64,000 nucleotides of DNA from an uncultured Roseibium sp. (GTDB lineage: Bacteria > Pseudomonadota > Alphaproteobacteria > Rhizobiales > Stappiaceae), in assembly GCF_947496995.1 (NCBI RefSeq), contig NZ_CANMFD010000006.1:124001-188000 (forward strand). Reading direction: 5' to 3'. A program made the translations under genes and the position numbers. Shown here one piece after another: positions 55,748 through 64,000 of this stretch (position 1 is the first letter of the stretch; every line of letters starts with the position of its first letter). Under the pieces are notes generated by a model. It saw nothing but the letters and a program-made list of their open reading frames with translations. It had not been told where the DNA came from and did not search any database.

Positions 55748-55767
55748 ATGCGTCGCAAACGACCCAT
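55748..55767. promoter_or_regulatory. imperfect dyad, predicted DctD upstream activator site 2
   Basis: ATGCGTCGCAAACGACCCAT, similar to site 1 at 14 of 20 positions and itself a dyad (7 of 8 arm positions). It begins 32 nt after site 1, about three helical turns, so both would face the same side of the DNA, as expected for cooperative binding. Confidence 0.55.
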
Positions 55768-55853
55768 CTTCTGCATAACGAACCACATTAGGTGTTCAGG
55801 CAACACTTTGTTAATCTGCGGAAACAGGGGCTTTTCCGGACGGCGGAAGCACT

Positions 55854-55868
55854 TGGCACGGCTATTGC
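55854..55868 (+). promoter_or_regulatory. predicted sigma-54 promoter of dctPQM
   Basis: TTGGCACG-GCTA-TTGC (core 55854-55868) matches the -24/-12 consensus YTGGCACG-N4-TTGC at every fixed base. It is 75 nt upstream of the dctP start, with two dyads upstream and a sigma-54 activator gene (dctD) in the same neighbourhood. Confidence 0.82.
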
Positions 55869-55943
55869 GATGAATGCGCCGACCAGCCACCGTGCTGTCC
55901 GGTCCGAACGGCCGTCATTCCGAAATGTCTGGGAGGACATCCG

Positions 55944-56951
55944 ATGAAAAAATTCGTTCTCGCCGCTGCAACTGCGGCGACTTTCGCGCTTTCCGCCAAT
56001 GCCTACGCGGCAGATTCCTGCGATGACGGCGAAATCGTCATCAAGTTCAGCCACGTGGTTGCCGCAACCGGTCACCCGAAGGGCGACGCCGCCACGATGC
56101 TGGCCGACCGCGTCAACAGCGAAATGGACGGCAAGGCCTGCATGCAGGTGTTCGCCAACTCGCAGCTCTTCGACGACGACAAGGTGATGGAAGCCCTGCT
56201 TCTCGGCGACGTTCAGCTTGCCGCACCGTCCTTGTCCAAGTTCGAAGCCTACACGCTGAAGTTCCGCCTGTTCGACCTGCCGTTCCTGTTCCAGGATCTG
56301 AACGCCGTCGAGCGCTTCACCACAGGTCCGGACGGCAAGGAGCTTCTGGGCTCCATGACCGACTACGGCTTTCTCGGGCTCGGTTACTGGAGCTCGGGCC
56401 TGAAGCAGTTCTCGGCCAACAAACCGCTTCTTCTGCCCTCCGATGCTGAAGGCCTGAAGTTCCGCGTGCAGACCTCCGACGTCGCGGTCGCCATGATCGA
56501 AGCCATGGGCGCCAATGCTCAGAAACTGGCCTTCAAGGAAGTCTATGGCGCGCTGCAGACCGGTGTGGTGGACGGTCAGGAAAACTCCTGGTCCAACATC
56601 TATACGCAGAAGTTCTTCGAGGTTCAGGACGGCATCTCGGAAACCAACCACCAGCTGCTGGCCTACCTGCTCGTCACTTCCGACGAGTGGCTGAACAGCC
56701 TGGAGCCTGACGTTCGCGAGCAGTTCCTGACCATCGTCGAGGAAGTCACTTCCAAGGCAAACGGCGCTGTTGCCGAAAAGGAAATGGCCAACCGGGCGCG
56801 CATCCTCGAAGCCGGTTCCACCATCCGTGAACTCAGCCCCGAACAGCGCAAGGCCTGGGTCGATGCGATGAAGCCGGTCTGGGAAAAGTTCGAAGGTGAT
56901 ATCGGCAAGGAGTTGATCGACTCCGCCGTTGCATCCAACAACGCCAGCTGA
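55944..56951 (+). CDS. dctP: TRAP dicarboxylate transporter solute-binding protein
   Basis: 335 aa. Signal peptide 1-23 (SANAYAADS). DctP markers: IVIKFSHVVAATGHPKGDAA, VFANSQLFDDDKVMEALLLGDVQLAAPS, AEGLKFRVQTSDVAVAMIEAMGANAQKLAF with the carboxylate-binding Arg, and GALQTGVVDGQENSWSNI. It closely follows the C4-dicarboxylate DctP layout (succinate, fumarate, malate). GGGAGGAC lies before the ATG. First gene of dctPQM behind a sigma-54 promoter. Confidence 0.95.
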   Translation: MKKFVLAAATAATFALSANAYAADSCDDGEIVIKFSHVVAATGHPKGDAATMLADRVNSEMDGKACMQVFANSQLFDDDKVMEALLLGDVQLAAPSLSKFEAYTLKFRLFDLPFLFQDLNAVERFTTGPDGKELLGSMTDYGFLGLGYWSSGLKQFSANKPLLLPSDAEGLKFRVQTSDVAVAMIEAMGANAQKLAFKEVYGALQTGVVDGQENSWSNIYTQKFFEVQDGISETNHQLLAYLLVTSDEWLNSLEPDVREQFLTIVEEVTSKANGAVAEKEMANRARILEAGSTIRELSPEQRKAWVDAMKPVWEKFEGDIGKELIDSAVASNNAS

Positions 56952-57082
56952 TCTCGGATCGCAATCAAACTCGGGAGGGCCGGCGGGAATATCCTGTCCG
57001 GCCCTTCTTTCAAAGTCCTGCCGCCGCAGAAAACGCGGCCACGGAAGTGCACAAGGGCCGGTAGGCCTGTTGGGGGGAACGC

Positions 57083-57703
57083 ATGCAACGCGTCGACAAT
57101 TGGGTCACGCGCTTCGAGGAAGGTGTCCTGGCCTTTCTCCTGGCGGCGATGACCATCGTATCCTTCACCCAGGTGGTGGCGCGGTACGGGTTCAATTCCG
57201 GTTGGACCGGAGCCCTGGAATTCACACGCATCCTGTTTGCCTGGTTGATCCTGTTCGGCATGAGCTACGGCGTCAAGATCGGATCGCATCTGGGCGTCGA
57301 TGCGATCATCCGCCTGTTCCCCAAACCGATGTTCCGCGTGGTTGCCGTCTTCGGTGCGCTGTGCGGGGCCATCTATGCCCTCACCCTGTTGCATTCCGAA
57401 TGGCTGCATGTTTTCGGGCTGAACACCCGCGGCGGTGCCATCGACTACTGGCAGAAGATGTACAAGATCGGCATCGGCCTGGACGATCTGCGCTATCCGC
57501 AGGCCATCATCGAGAATTTCGGCACCCAGGAACGCGTCCAGCGCTGGATTGCCTATCTGATCCTTCCCATCGGGCTGGCTCTGTTCCTGTTTCGCTGCCT
57601 TCAGGCGGCCTGGCAGATTATCACCGGCGAACGCGAGATGATGATCGCCGCACACGAGGCGGAAGAACTCGTTGCGGAAAACAAAGACATTCTGAAGGAC
57701 TGA
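57083..57703 (+). CDS. dctQ: TRAP transporter small membrane subunit
   Basis: 206 aa, four membrane helices. Family residues at the start (VDNWVTRFEEGVLAFLLAAMTIVSFTQVVARYGFNSGWTGALEFTRILFAWLI, split by helices 1 and 2) and GMSYGVKIGSHLGVDAI. A 60-residue loop between helices 3 and 4 makes it longer than minimal DctQ, as in C4-dicarboxylate types. The ATG has GGGGGG upstream; 131 nt after dctP. Confidence 0.93.
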   Translation: MQRVDNWVTRFEEGVLAFLLAAMTIVSFTQVVARYGFNSGWTGALEFTRILFAWLILFGMSYGVKIGSHLGVDAIIRLFPKPMFRVVAVFGALCGAIYALTLLHSEWLHVFGLNTRGGAIDYWQKMYKIGIGLDDLRYPQAIIENFGTQERVQRWIAYLILPIGLALFLFRCLQAAWQIITGEREMMIAAHEAEELVAENKDILKD

Positions 57704-57713
57704 GGCGGGACCG

Positions 57714-59117
57714 ATGGAAGCTGCAATTCTCTTTATCCTCGTCCTCGGGCTTTTGTTCCTGGGCGTACCTATCGCCATTTCGCTGGGCCTTTCGAGCGTC
57801 CTGGCGATTGCCTTTTTCTCCAACGACTCGATCTCGTCGGTGGCCCTGCAGCTGTTCACGGCGTCGCAGAACTACACCCTTCTGGCGATCCCGTTCTTCA
57901 TCCTGGCCTCCGCCTTCATGTCGACCGGCGGTGTCGCCCGGCGCATCATCCGCTTCGCGATTGCCTGCGTCGGCCATATTCGCGGCGGTCTGGCCATCGC
58001 CGCGGTCTTCTCCTGCATGCTGTTTGCGGCGCTGTCCGGTTCGTCTCCGGCCACCGTGGTCGCCATCGGCACGATCGCAATCGCCGGCATGCGCCAGGTC
58101 GGCTACACCAAGGAATTCGCCGCCGGTGTCATTGCCAATGCTGGAACGCTCGGCATCCTGATCCCGCCGTCCATCGTCATGGTGGTCTATTCCGCCGCGA
58201 CCGACGTGTCCGTCGGCCGGATGTTCCTGGCCGGGGTGATCCCGGGCATCGTGGCCGGCCTGATGCTGATGATCGCCATCTACGTCAACGCGCGCATCAA
58301 GAACATGCCGAAGCAGCCCTTTGCCGGTATGAGCGAGATTCTCGGCGCTGCCGGCGAAGCCGCCTTCGGGCTGCTGCTCATCGTGATCATTCTGGGCGGC
58401 ATCTACGGGGGCATCTTCACACCGACCGAAGCCGCTGCCGTCGCTGCTGTCTACGCGTTCCTGATCGCGATTTTCATCTATCGCGACATGGGTCCGCTCA
58501 AGGATGTGCCGATGCGCAAGGACGGCGAGTCCATAGTGTCCGCGATCGTCCGCAATGTCCTGCTGACAGTGATCTACTTCTTTCCGGGCTGCTTCCATGC
58601 AGACACGAAGAAAGTGCTGATCGACGCCGCGAAAACGACGATCATGCTGATGTTCATCATCGTCAATGCGCTGCTCTTCGCCCACGTTCTGACGTCCGAG
58701 CGGATCCCGCAGGCGATCACCGACTGGATGATCGGTGCCGGGTTCAACTGGTTCACCTTCCTGATCGCGGTCAACATTCTGCTGTTGATTGGCGGCCAGT
58801 TCATGGAACCGTCGGGCCTGCTGCTGATCGTGGCGCCGGTGGTGTTTCCGATCGGCATGGAACTCGGCGTCGATCCGGTTCATCTCGGCATCATCATGGT
58901 GGTGAACATGGAAATCGGCATGATCACGCCACCCATCGGGCTGAACCTGTTCGTGACCTCGGGAATAACGGGAATGAGTCTGGTGCAGGTCGTCCGGGCG
59001 GCGGCGCCCTTCGTGATGATCCTGTTCGTGTTCCTGATCCTGATCACCTATGTCCCTGCCATCTCCACCTGGCTTCCCTACAGCCTGATGGGACCGGAGA
59101 TCGTCACAAACCGCTAG
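57714..59117 (+). CDS. dctM: TRAP transporter large permease subunit
   Basis: 467 aa, about twelve membrane helices in two related halves. Landmarks: AILFILVLGLLFLGVPIAISLGLSS, FFILASAFMSTGGVARRI, the GSSPATVVAIGTIAI re-entrant loop, GTLGILIPPSIVMVVY, and in the second half EPSGLLLIVAPVVFPI and ITPPIGLNLFV. It carries a moderately long hydrophilic loop at about 255-305. It performs Na+-driven uptake with DctP/DctQ. A strong terminator follows 26 nt later. Confidence 0.95.
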   Translation: MEAAILFILVLGLLFLGVPIAISLGLSSVLAIAFFSNDSISSVALQLFTASQNYTLLAIPFFILASAFMSTGGVARRIIRFAIACVGHIRGGLAIAAVFSCMLFAALSGSSPATVVAIGTIAIAGMRQVGYTKEFAAGVIANAGTLGILIPPSIVMVVYSAATDVSVGRMFLAGVIPGIVAGLMLMIAIYVNARIKNMPKQPFAGMSEILGAAGEAAFGLLLIVIILGGIYGGIFTPTEAAAVAAVYAFLIAIFIYRDMGPLKDVPMRKDGESIVSAIVRNVLLTVIYFFPGCFHADTKKVLIDAAKTTIMLMFIIVNALLFAHVLTSERIPQAITDWMIGAGFNWFTFLIAVNILLLIGGQFMEPSGLLLIVAPVVFPIGMELGVDPVHLGIIMVVNMEIGMITPPIGLNLFVTSGITGMSLVQVVRAAAPFVMILFVFLILITYVPAISTWLPYSLMGPEIVTNR

Positions 59118-59143
59118 GAATGCGGAGCACTGACAACTTCAAG

Positions 59144-59170
59144 CGGCGGGCCCTCGGGTCCGCCGTTTTC
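59144..59170 (+). terminator. intrinsic terminator of dctPQM
   Basis: GC-rich stem CGGCGGGCC / GGTCCGCCG (one G-T pair) with a 4-nt loop, followed by TTTTC, 26 nt after the dctM stop. Confidence 0.8.
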
Positions 59171-59366
59171 TATTGCTGACACAGACACTCAATTCGTCAT
59201 CAACTCTGTTGAGAGAACCGAGAGCCTGAGTCCCGCTCTCGGTTGTCACCCCGGCCAAGCGCAGCGCTGAGCCGAGATGACGATGGGAAGGCTGACTTTG
59301 TCATCGGTCTGCAACGGATGTGCTTGCGTACGCCGTTTTCACATGTCGAGGGCGCTCCTTGTCGCC

Positions 59367-59395
59367 AACAAAAAACCGGCCCCACATGGGGCCGG
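59367..59395 (-). terminator. intrinsic terminator of SCP2 gene
   Basis: Perfect stem CCGGCCCC/GGGGCCGG with loop ACAT. Read on the minus strand it is followed by TTTTTTGTT, 33 nt after the SCP2 stop. Confidence 0.85.
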
Positions 59396-59427
59396 CTGAA
59401 ACCGTGTCTGCGTTTTGGCGCGAGGTC

Positions 59428-59709
59428 TTAAACGATGCTGCCGAGTTTCATCGCGACACTCATGTCGCCTTCCACCTGCATCTTGCCGCCCATGAAGGCG
59501 GCGGTCGGGTTGAGGTCGCCGGACAGGAGGTCGTCCAGGTCTTCGGCGCTCATCTTGATGGTGCAGTCGGCTTCCTGGTCCTCGTTGGACACCTTGGAGC
59601 CCTGCAGATATATGATGCCGGTCTCGCCAAGATCGAACTTGACGCTTTCTTCAATGCCGCCATCCGCAACTTTCGCACGGACACCTTCGGTAAGCTTTTC
59701 CAGGGACAT
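59428..59709 (-). CDS. SCP2 sterol-binding-domain protein
   Basis: 93 aa, a stand-alone SCP2-like lipid-binding domain: LEKLTEGVRAKV, IYLQGSKVSNEDQEADCTIKMSAEDLDDLLSGDLNPTAAFMGGKMQVEGDMSVAMKL. Such proteins bind acyl chains or acyl-CoA. ATG 59709 with GGGAGAAG upstream. Monocistronic with a clear terminator. Confidence 0.93.
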   Translation of the reverse strand: MSLEKLTEGVRAKVADGGIEESVKFDLGETGIIYLQGSKVSNEDQEADCTIKMSAEDLDDLLSGDLNPTAAFMGGKMQVEGDMSVAMKLGSIV

Positions 59710-59892
59710 CTGTCTTCTCCCGTTTGAATGAGGCGTAGGCCCCTTGTTGCTTCCTTGAAGCATGCCGTTTACGTAATCGTCAAGTGTGAAATTCGTATCG
59801 CTGCCCGTTCGCCCAAGGCAAGTCAAAGCCGAGGTGGGCGAGCGGGCGAAGGGCGCGTCCCGGCTCGGTGTCCGGGCCAGATCGGTGCCAGA

Positions 59893-61692
59893 TCAGTGAT
59901 TGTCACGCGGCAGTCCCCTGGTATGCGCCACATCCTGATATTTCACCGCCGGTTCCAGAACCATGCCCTTGTCGAACTGGCCGATCATGGCACGTTGGAT
60001 TTCCTGCCAGGGGGTCTGGCTTTCGGCAACCTTGAACCCGCCGGCGGCCTCCAGGTCGGTGCGTCGCTGCTCCAGCTCCTCGTCGGAGATCAGGATATTG
60101 GCGGTTCCCTTGCGCAGGTCGATCCGCACCGGATCGCCGGTTTTCAGAAGCGCCAGCCCGCCCATTGCGGCAGCCTCCGGAGAGGCGTTCAGGATCGATG
60201 GCGAACCGGAGGTTCCGGACTGGCGGCCGTCGCCGATACAGGGCAGCGAAGTGATGCCGCGCTTGATCAGCGCCGTCGGCGGCTGCATGTTGACGACTTC
60301 CGCACCACCCGGATAGCCGATCGGTCCCGTTCCGCGGATGAACAGCATGCAGTGTTCGTCGATGCCGAGATCAGGATTGTCGATATTGTGGTGATAATCC
60401 TCCGGTCCCTCGAAAACGATGGCCCGGCCCTCGAAGGCTTCCGGATCGTCCGGGTTGGAGAGATAGCGGTTGCGGAATTCTTCCGAAATCACGCTGGTCT
60501 TCATGATCGCGCTGTCGAAGAGATTGCCCTTCAGGTTGATGAAGCCGGCGTGTTCCTTCAGCGGCTTGTCATAGGGTTTGATCACATCCGGCAGGTCGGT
60601 GGTGATGCCCTGGCAGTTCTCGCCCATCGATTTGCCGTTGGCGGTGACCGCGTCCGGATGCGGCAGCTTGCCGTGGCGCATCAGTTCGGCGACGACGGCC
60701 GGCACGCCGCCGGCATGAAAATAATCCTCGCCGAGATACTCCCCGGCCGGCTGCAGGTTGACCAGCAGCGGAATGTCATGGCCCAGGCGTTGCCAGTCGT
60801 CATTGTCGAGCGCGACGCCAAGATGACGGGCAATGCCGTTCAGATGGATCGGCGCGTTGGTCGACCCGCCGATGGCCGAGTTGACGACAATGGCGTTTTC
60901 GAACGCCTCGCGGGTCATGATGTCCGACGGTTTGCGGTCCTCGTGAACCATGTCGACGATACGTTTGCCGGTCTGGTAGGAGATCGCGCCGCGCTCCCGG
61001 TAAGGAGCCGGGATCGCCGCCGCGCCGGGAAGCTGCATTCCGAGCGCCTCGGCCAGCGAATTCATCGTGGTGGCCGTGCCCATGGTGTTGCAATATCCGA
61101 CGGAGGGCGCCGAGGAGGAGACGAGATCCATAAAGCCTTCATAGTCGATCTCGCCGGCGGCAAGCATCTCGCGGGCTTTCCAGACGATGGTCCCCGACCC
61201 GGTACGCTCGCCCTTGTGCCAGCCGTTCAGCATCGGGCCGACGGACAGCGCGATTGCAGGAATATTGACGGTTGCCGCGGCCATCAGGCAGGCCGGCGTT
61301 GTCTTGTCACAGCCGATGGTCAGCACGACGCCGTCGATCGGGTAGCCGTAAAGCAGTTCCACAAGGCCGAGATAGGCAAGGTTCCGGTCGAGGGTCGCTG
61401 TCGGACGCTTGCCGGTTTCCTGGATCGGATGCACCGGGAATTCGAACGCGATGCCACCCGCCTCGCGGATGCCTTCACGCACGCGCTTGGCAAGTTCCAG
61501 ATGATGGCGGTTGCACGGGGAGAGGTCGGACCCGGTCTGGGCAATTCCGATGATCGGCTTGCCGGATTGCAGCTCTTCACGGGTGATGCCGAAATTGAGA
61601 TAGCGCTCGACATAAAGCGCGGTCATGCCCGGGTTGTCCGGATTGTTGAACCAGGCCGCGGACCGCAGCTTCGGTTGTTTGGTGTCGCTCAT
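59893..61692 (-). CDS. IlvD/Edd family sugar-acid dehydratase
   Basis: 599 aa. The Fe-S cluster cysteines are seen in [18 protein letters not shown] and [11 protein letters not shown]; the [19 protein letters not shown] region near the C-terminus holds the catalytic serine. The second Cys context ([21 protein letters not shown]) and the start [16 protein letters not shown] are those of pentonate dehydratases (L-arabonate/D-xylonate) rather than branched-chain IlvD. It would make a 2-keto-3-deoxy sugar acid. No sugar genes are adjacent in the window. Confidence 0.88.
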   Translation of the reverse strand: MSDTKQPKLRSAAWFNNPDNPGMTALYVERYLNFGITREELQSGKPIIGIAQTGSDLSPCNRHHLELAKRVREGIREAGGIAFEFPVHPIQETGKRPTATLDRNLAYLGLVELLYGYPIDGVVLTIGCDKTTPACLMAAATVNIPAIALSVGPMLNGWHKGERTGSGTIVWKAREMLAAGEIDYEGFMDLVSSSAPSVGYCNTMGTATTMNSLAEALGMQLPGAAAIPAPYRERGAISYQTGKRIVDMVHEDRKPSDIMTREAFENAIVVNSAIGGSTNAPIHLNGIARHLGVALDNDDWQRLGHDIPLLVNLQPAGEYLGEDYFHAGGVPAVVAELMRHGKLPHPDAVTANGKSMGENCQGITTDLPDVIKPYDKPLKEHAGFINLKGNLFDSAIMKTSVISEEFRNRYLSNPDDPEAFEGRAIVFEGPEDYHHNIDNPDLGIDEHCMLFIRGTGPIGYPGGAEVVNMQPPTALIKRGITSLPCIGDGRQSGTSGSPSILNASPEAAAMGGLALLKTGDPVRIDLRKGTANILISDEELEQRRTDLEAAGGFKVAESQTPWQEIQRAMIGQFDKGMVLEPAVKYQDVAHTRGLPRDNH

Positions 61693-61986
61693 GAAGCCTC
61701 TTCCCTCAACTGAATCGGTTTGGGGTGGGGACTCATAAATGAAGATGAAATGGCTTCACCCAGGGATCATAGGCGTGCCTGACCGGTCAGAAAGTCCGCT
61801 CATCGCCCGCGTCGGGACGGTATCCCGCCATTTCCGAGGCCACTTCGCCTGCATTTATGAGTTCACACCCCGGGTCACGGTTTCATCGCTATATGCAAAT
61901 CCATGACCTGAACAGTGCAGGGTGGATAAACACCAGTGTTCTTGCGCTGTAAAGGCGCTGACCGCGCAATTCGGTTCGGCGGGAAA

Positions 61987-63576
61987 TTATTCGGCTTCGA
62001 ACACCAGGCCTTCTGCATCGTGACGGGCGGTGGCAAGCCTTCGACCGGTGTCGGCGACAGAGAATCGGGCGAAAGCCCAGAGGATCGCAAGGCAGAGAGC
62101 AAACAGCATCGGCGCGACGGAAAACGGCAGGAGGAAGCAGGCGCCGCAAAGTCCGGCCAGCGCCCAGATCCCGATCAGAAGCCGTCTGGCGTGCAGGGCA
62201 AGCAGGTTGCGGCGCATGGCAAGAGCCTTGAGGGCCGGAAACGCTCCGATGTCGTCGGTGTTGCTGACGGCAATCGGCGCGGTCTCGTCCTGCTCTTCAG
62301 TCGGAGCAGTGCAATCCCTGAGTTCAAGGGCGGTGCGGTCCTGCGAGAGTGTGAGCACGAGCGGGTTCTGCAGCCGGGCTCTGGAGACGGCGTCCCGGGC
62401 GGTTTCGCCGGGCCTGGGATCATCGAGGAGTTCCAGGCCGAGCATGTCGCCAAGCGCTTTACGGGTCTTCTGGCTGTCGCCGCTGAAAAGCCAGGGAACC
62501 AGTCCTTCCGACCGCAGGGCGAGACCTGCAACACCCGCGTCTTGGCGCAGCGTCCCCTCAAGGCCGAGCACGCCGACAACCCTGCCGCCGACAGCAACGC
62601 GCAGGACCGTCTTGCCGTCCGCTTCCAGCGAGCGGGCAATGGCATCGGCGGTGAAACTGTCGATCTTGAGCCGGTTGAGCAGAGCGGTGGTGCCGATCAC
62701 CACCGTCTGGCCGCCCAGAAGGGCAACCACACCGAGACCCGGCTCCGGCTCGAAACGGTCCGGCGCTCTGACCGCTACATGCCACTGCTCGGCCAGTTGG
62801 CGCAGAGCGACGGCGACCGGGTGGCTCGACTGGGCTTCGGCCGAGGCGGCGACGGCAAGCAGCGTCTTTGGTTCGTTGTCGAAAGCCATCACGTTGGTGA
62901 CCATCAGGTCGGGACCGGACATAACCGCCGACTTGTCGATGACGATATCCCGGGCTCTTGCGATCCGTGTGAATGCGCCCTGGCCGAGATCGCGCGCTCC
63001 GGCAGCCATCGCAGCCTCGTGGAACACCTTGTCCGCGAAGGCATTGATCCCGTCGATCAGGTGCGGCCAGGAGAGCAGCAGTGCAGCCGCCATCGCAGGG
63101 GGCACCATGGCCGGATCGACGACCCACCAGACCACAGCCGTTCCGGTCGTGAGCAGGAGCGACCACACGGCTTCCCGCACACCGTTCCTGTCACCCCGGG
63201 GGGGAAGCAGGGCAACGCCGAAGGAACGCAATGTCATCATGAATGCCGCGCAGATCGCCGGGGCGCTGGCAAGGTCGGTCGCGATGCCGGCATGCAGTAG
63301 CAGAACCGTAAATCCCAGAAGTAGGGAACTCGTGGCGACAGTCATCAGGGTGAGCGGGCGGCCGATCAAGCAATTCATGGAGAAAGACAGCGCAAGCAGC
63401 GAGAAAATCGAAGAAAACATGCCGAAAAACAGGGCGCTGAATTTTTCAAAAATCAGGATCGGCTGGTCGGGCGCGTCGTTTCCCAAGGACATCGCGCTCA
63501 TTGCAAAAACCAGAAAGACCACCGAAGTCCCCGAGAAAAGAAACCAGAGTGTTGAAGTAAAAGATTTTTTCGGCAT
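61987..63576 (-). CDS. degenerate P1B-type ATPase-like membrane protein
   Basis: 529 aa. About six N-terminal helices (to residue ~170), a cytoplasmic region, and two C-terminal helices (about 465-505). It aligns with heavy-metal P-type ATPases but key motifs are altered: DKTGTLT reads DKSAVMSG (Asp214 kept), the CPC helix reads SWPHLI, the TGE actuator loop is absent, GDGIND is replaced by LSQDRTAL, and GSGTDVA reads SNTDDIG. The nucleotide-domain SSHPVA (251-253), the GLGV loop and a SGD (365-367) remain. It is shorter than active pumps (~700 aa). Probably not a pump; perhaps a regulatory or KdpB-like structural relative. No disruption of the frame. Confidence 0.78.
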   Translation of the reverse strand: MPKKSFTSTLWFLFSGTSVVFLVFAMSAMSLGNDAPDQPILIFEKFSALFFGMFSSIFSLLALSFSMNCLIGRPLTLMTVATSSLLLGFTVLLLHAGIATDLASAPAICAAFMMTLRSFGVALLPPRGDRNGVREAVWSLLLTTGTAVVWWVVDPAMVPPAMAAALLLSWPHLIDGINAFADKVFHEAAMAAGARDLGQGAFTRIARARDIVIDKSAVMSGPDLMVTNVMAFDNEPKTLLAVAASAEAQSSHPVAVALRQLAEQWHVAVRAPDRFEPEPGLGVVALLGGQTVVIGTTALLNRLKIDSFTADAIARSLEADGKTVLRVAVGGRVVGVLGLEGTLRQDAGVAGLALRSEGLVPWLFSGDSQKTRKALGDMLGLELLDDPRPGETARDAVSRARLQNPLVLTLSQDRTALELRDCTAPTEEQDETAPIAVSNTDDIGAFPALKALAMRRNLLALHARRLLIGIWALAGLCGACFLLPFSVAPMLFALCLAILWAFARFSVADTGRRLATARHDAEGLVFEAE

Positions 63577-64000
63577 GGCCGGAAACTTTCGCCTTGTGGT
63601 TCTTGCTGTTCTCCCCGTTTGGCGTCGATGGCGCCTGTTGCGGAGAGGGTCGGAGGTTCGTGTTCAAAAATGCTGGATGGGGTTTCGCCGGGCAATGGCG
63701 TGAGAACGAGGCAGCGGATGAATTGGGGGTGCGCGCCGCAGGTCATGCGCAAAAATGCCGAGCATTCACGCAGGGCGTCACGTGACTGCCTTTTCGCCTG
63801 GAGCAAGTTTCATATGTAAAGAGATTCAGAGCCGGATGTATTTGAAGGCTCATCTGAAGTAGCCCGCCGGGCGGATGAAATTTCGGGATGTTTTATATTA
63901 ACAGGAAGGCCGGCCAGTCTTCCGTTTTATGATGTCAATTGGAGTTTGTTTCCCGCTTGTGGAACTGCTCGTGCCATGAAACCAGCTGTCTGATTGCCGT
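63577..64000. other. terminal gap, no gene seen
   Basis: 424 nt to the window edge. Short frames on both strands lack ribosome-binding sites and family features. AT content rises around 63880-63955. It should contain the promoter of the P-type-ATPase-like gene; any gene entering from the right is not visible. Confidence 0.35.

Larger units (their letters stand above)
59118..59427. other. intergenic region with two terminators and a dispersed repeat
   Basis: 310 nt between the convergent dctM and SCP2 genes. No gene is supported. It holds the dctM terminator (59144-59170), one copy of the GC-rich dispersed repeat (59246-59280, GTCACCCCGGCCAAGCGCAG then GAGCCGAGATGACG), and the SCP2 terminator on the other strand (59367-59395). 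Confidence 0.7.

Noticed and set aside
59728..61713. 661-aa plus-strand frame over the IlvD/Edd gene
   Set aside because: It is antisense to a gene with complete Fe-S and catalytic motifs. Such long antisense frames are expected in GC-rich codon usage.
62030..63703. 557-aa plus-strand frame over the P-type-ATPase-like gene
   Set aside because: Ser/Arg/Ala-rich, low-complexity translation with no family features; the minus-strand frame has clear P-type homology and helices.

Overview
This window looks like chromosome from a high-GC alphaproteobacterium. The gene set points to Hyphomicrobiales, plausibly a marine Stappiaceae (Roseibium/Labrenzia-like) strain: Tim44-like/mltA/smr operon, hppD facing an Lrp regulator, TRAP transporters with DctBD, an ECF41 module and two citrate-synthase homologues. 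The taxonomic call is an inference; there is no rRNA or tRNA here. Most of the window is ordinary, dense core chromosome, with one clear foreign insertion at about 18.0-21.4 kb.

Layout. 0.2-3.1 kb (-): envelope/housekeeping operon (Tim44-like, mltA, Smr, XRE). 3.4-8.1 kb (+): fxsA, a membrane acyltransferase and polA. 8.1-11.6 kb (-): PepSY membrane protein and a chemoreceptor. 11.8-15.4 kb: a LysR regulator facing an EgtD-like methyltransferase, an MFS transporter and a small protein; the same unusual dyad (GCATAA-N7-TTATGG) sits at both ends of the methyltransferase-MFS unit. 15.5-22.7 kb: DUF305 protein, intact comM, then a diverged 5'-truncated second comM that is interrupted at its Walker A codons by a 3.4-kb AT-rich insert. 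The insert carries a 53-aa membrane peptide and a 973-aa protein with an OmpR-type winged helix fused to a STAND-like NTPase. This is the best candidate for an undescribed system, possibly a defence or regulatory cargo. An orphan DUF4415 (BrnA-like) antitoxin gene follows.

22.9-35.6 kb: metabolic and housekeeping genes (agmatinase family, TetR, DUF1127-like protein with homocysteine methyltransferase, cysK, HAD, dut, Cys-rich periplasmic protein, OmpA-like, extradiol dioxygenase, coaBC, LppC lipoprotein, rsmI, yraN, gshB). 36-42 kb: hppD/lrp, DUF533, then LysR facing a cytochrome P450 and an orphan TRAP binding protein. 42-47 kb: a citrate synthase facing an HTH-citrate synthase fusion across a short dyad-rich gap, an AEC carrier, a PEP mutase/isocitrate lyase homologue and DUF1203. 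47-51 kb: a polytopic membrane protein and modABC. 51-59 kb: dctBD, an ECF41 sigma factor with its carboxymuconolactone-decarboxylase partner and a consensus ECF41 promoter, then dctPQM behind a consensus sigma-54 promoter and two tandem dyads likely bound by DctD. 59-64 kb: SCP2 protein, an IlvD/Edd sugar-acid dehydratase, and a P-type-ATPase-derived membrane protein whose catalytic motifs are eroded.

The regulatory sites were found by eye and function calls rest on motifs read from the translations. No database search was run.
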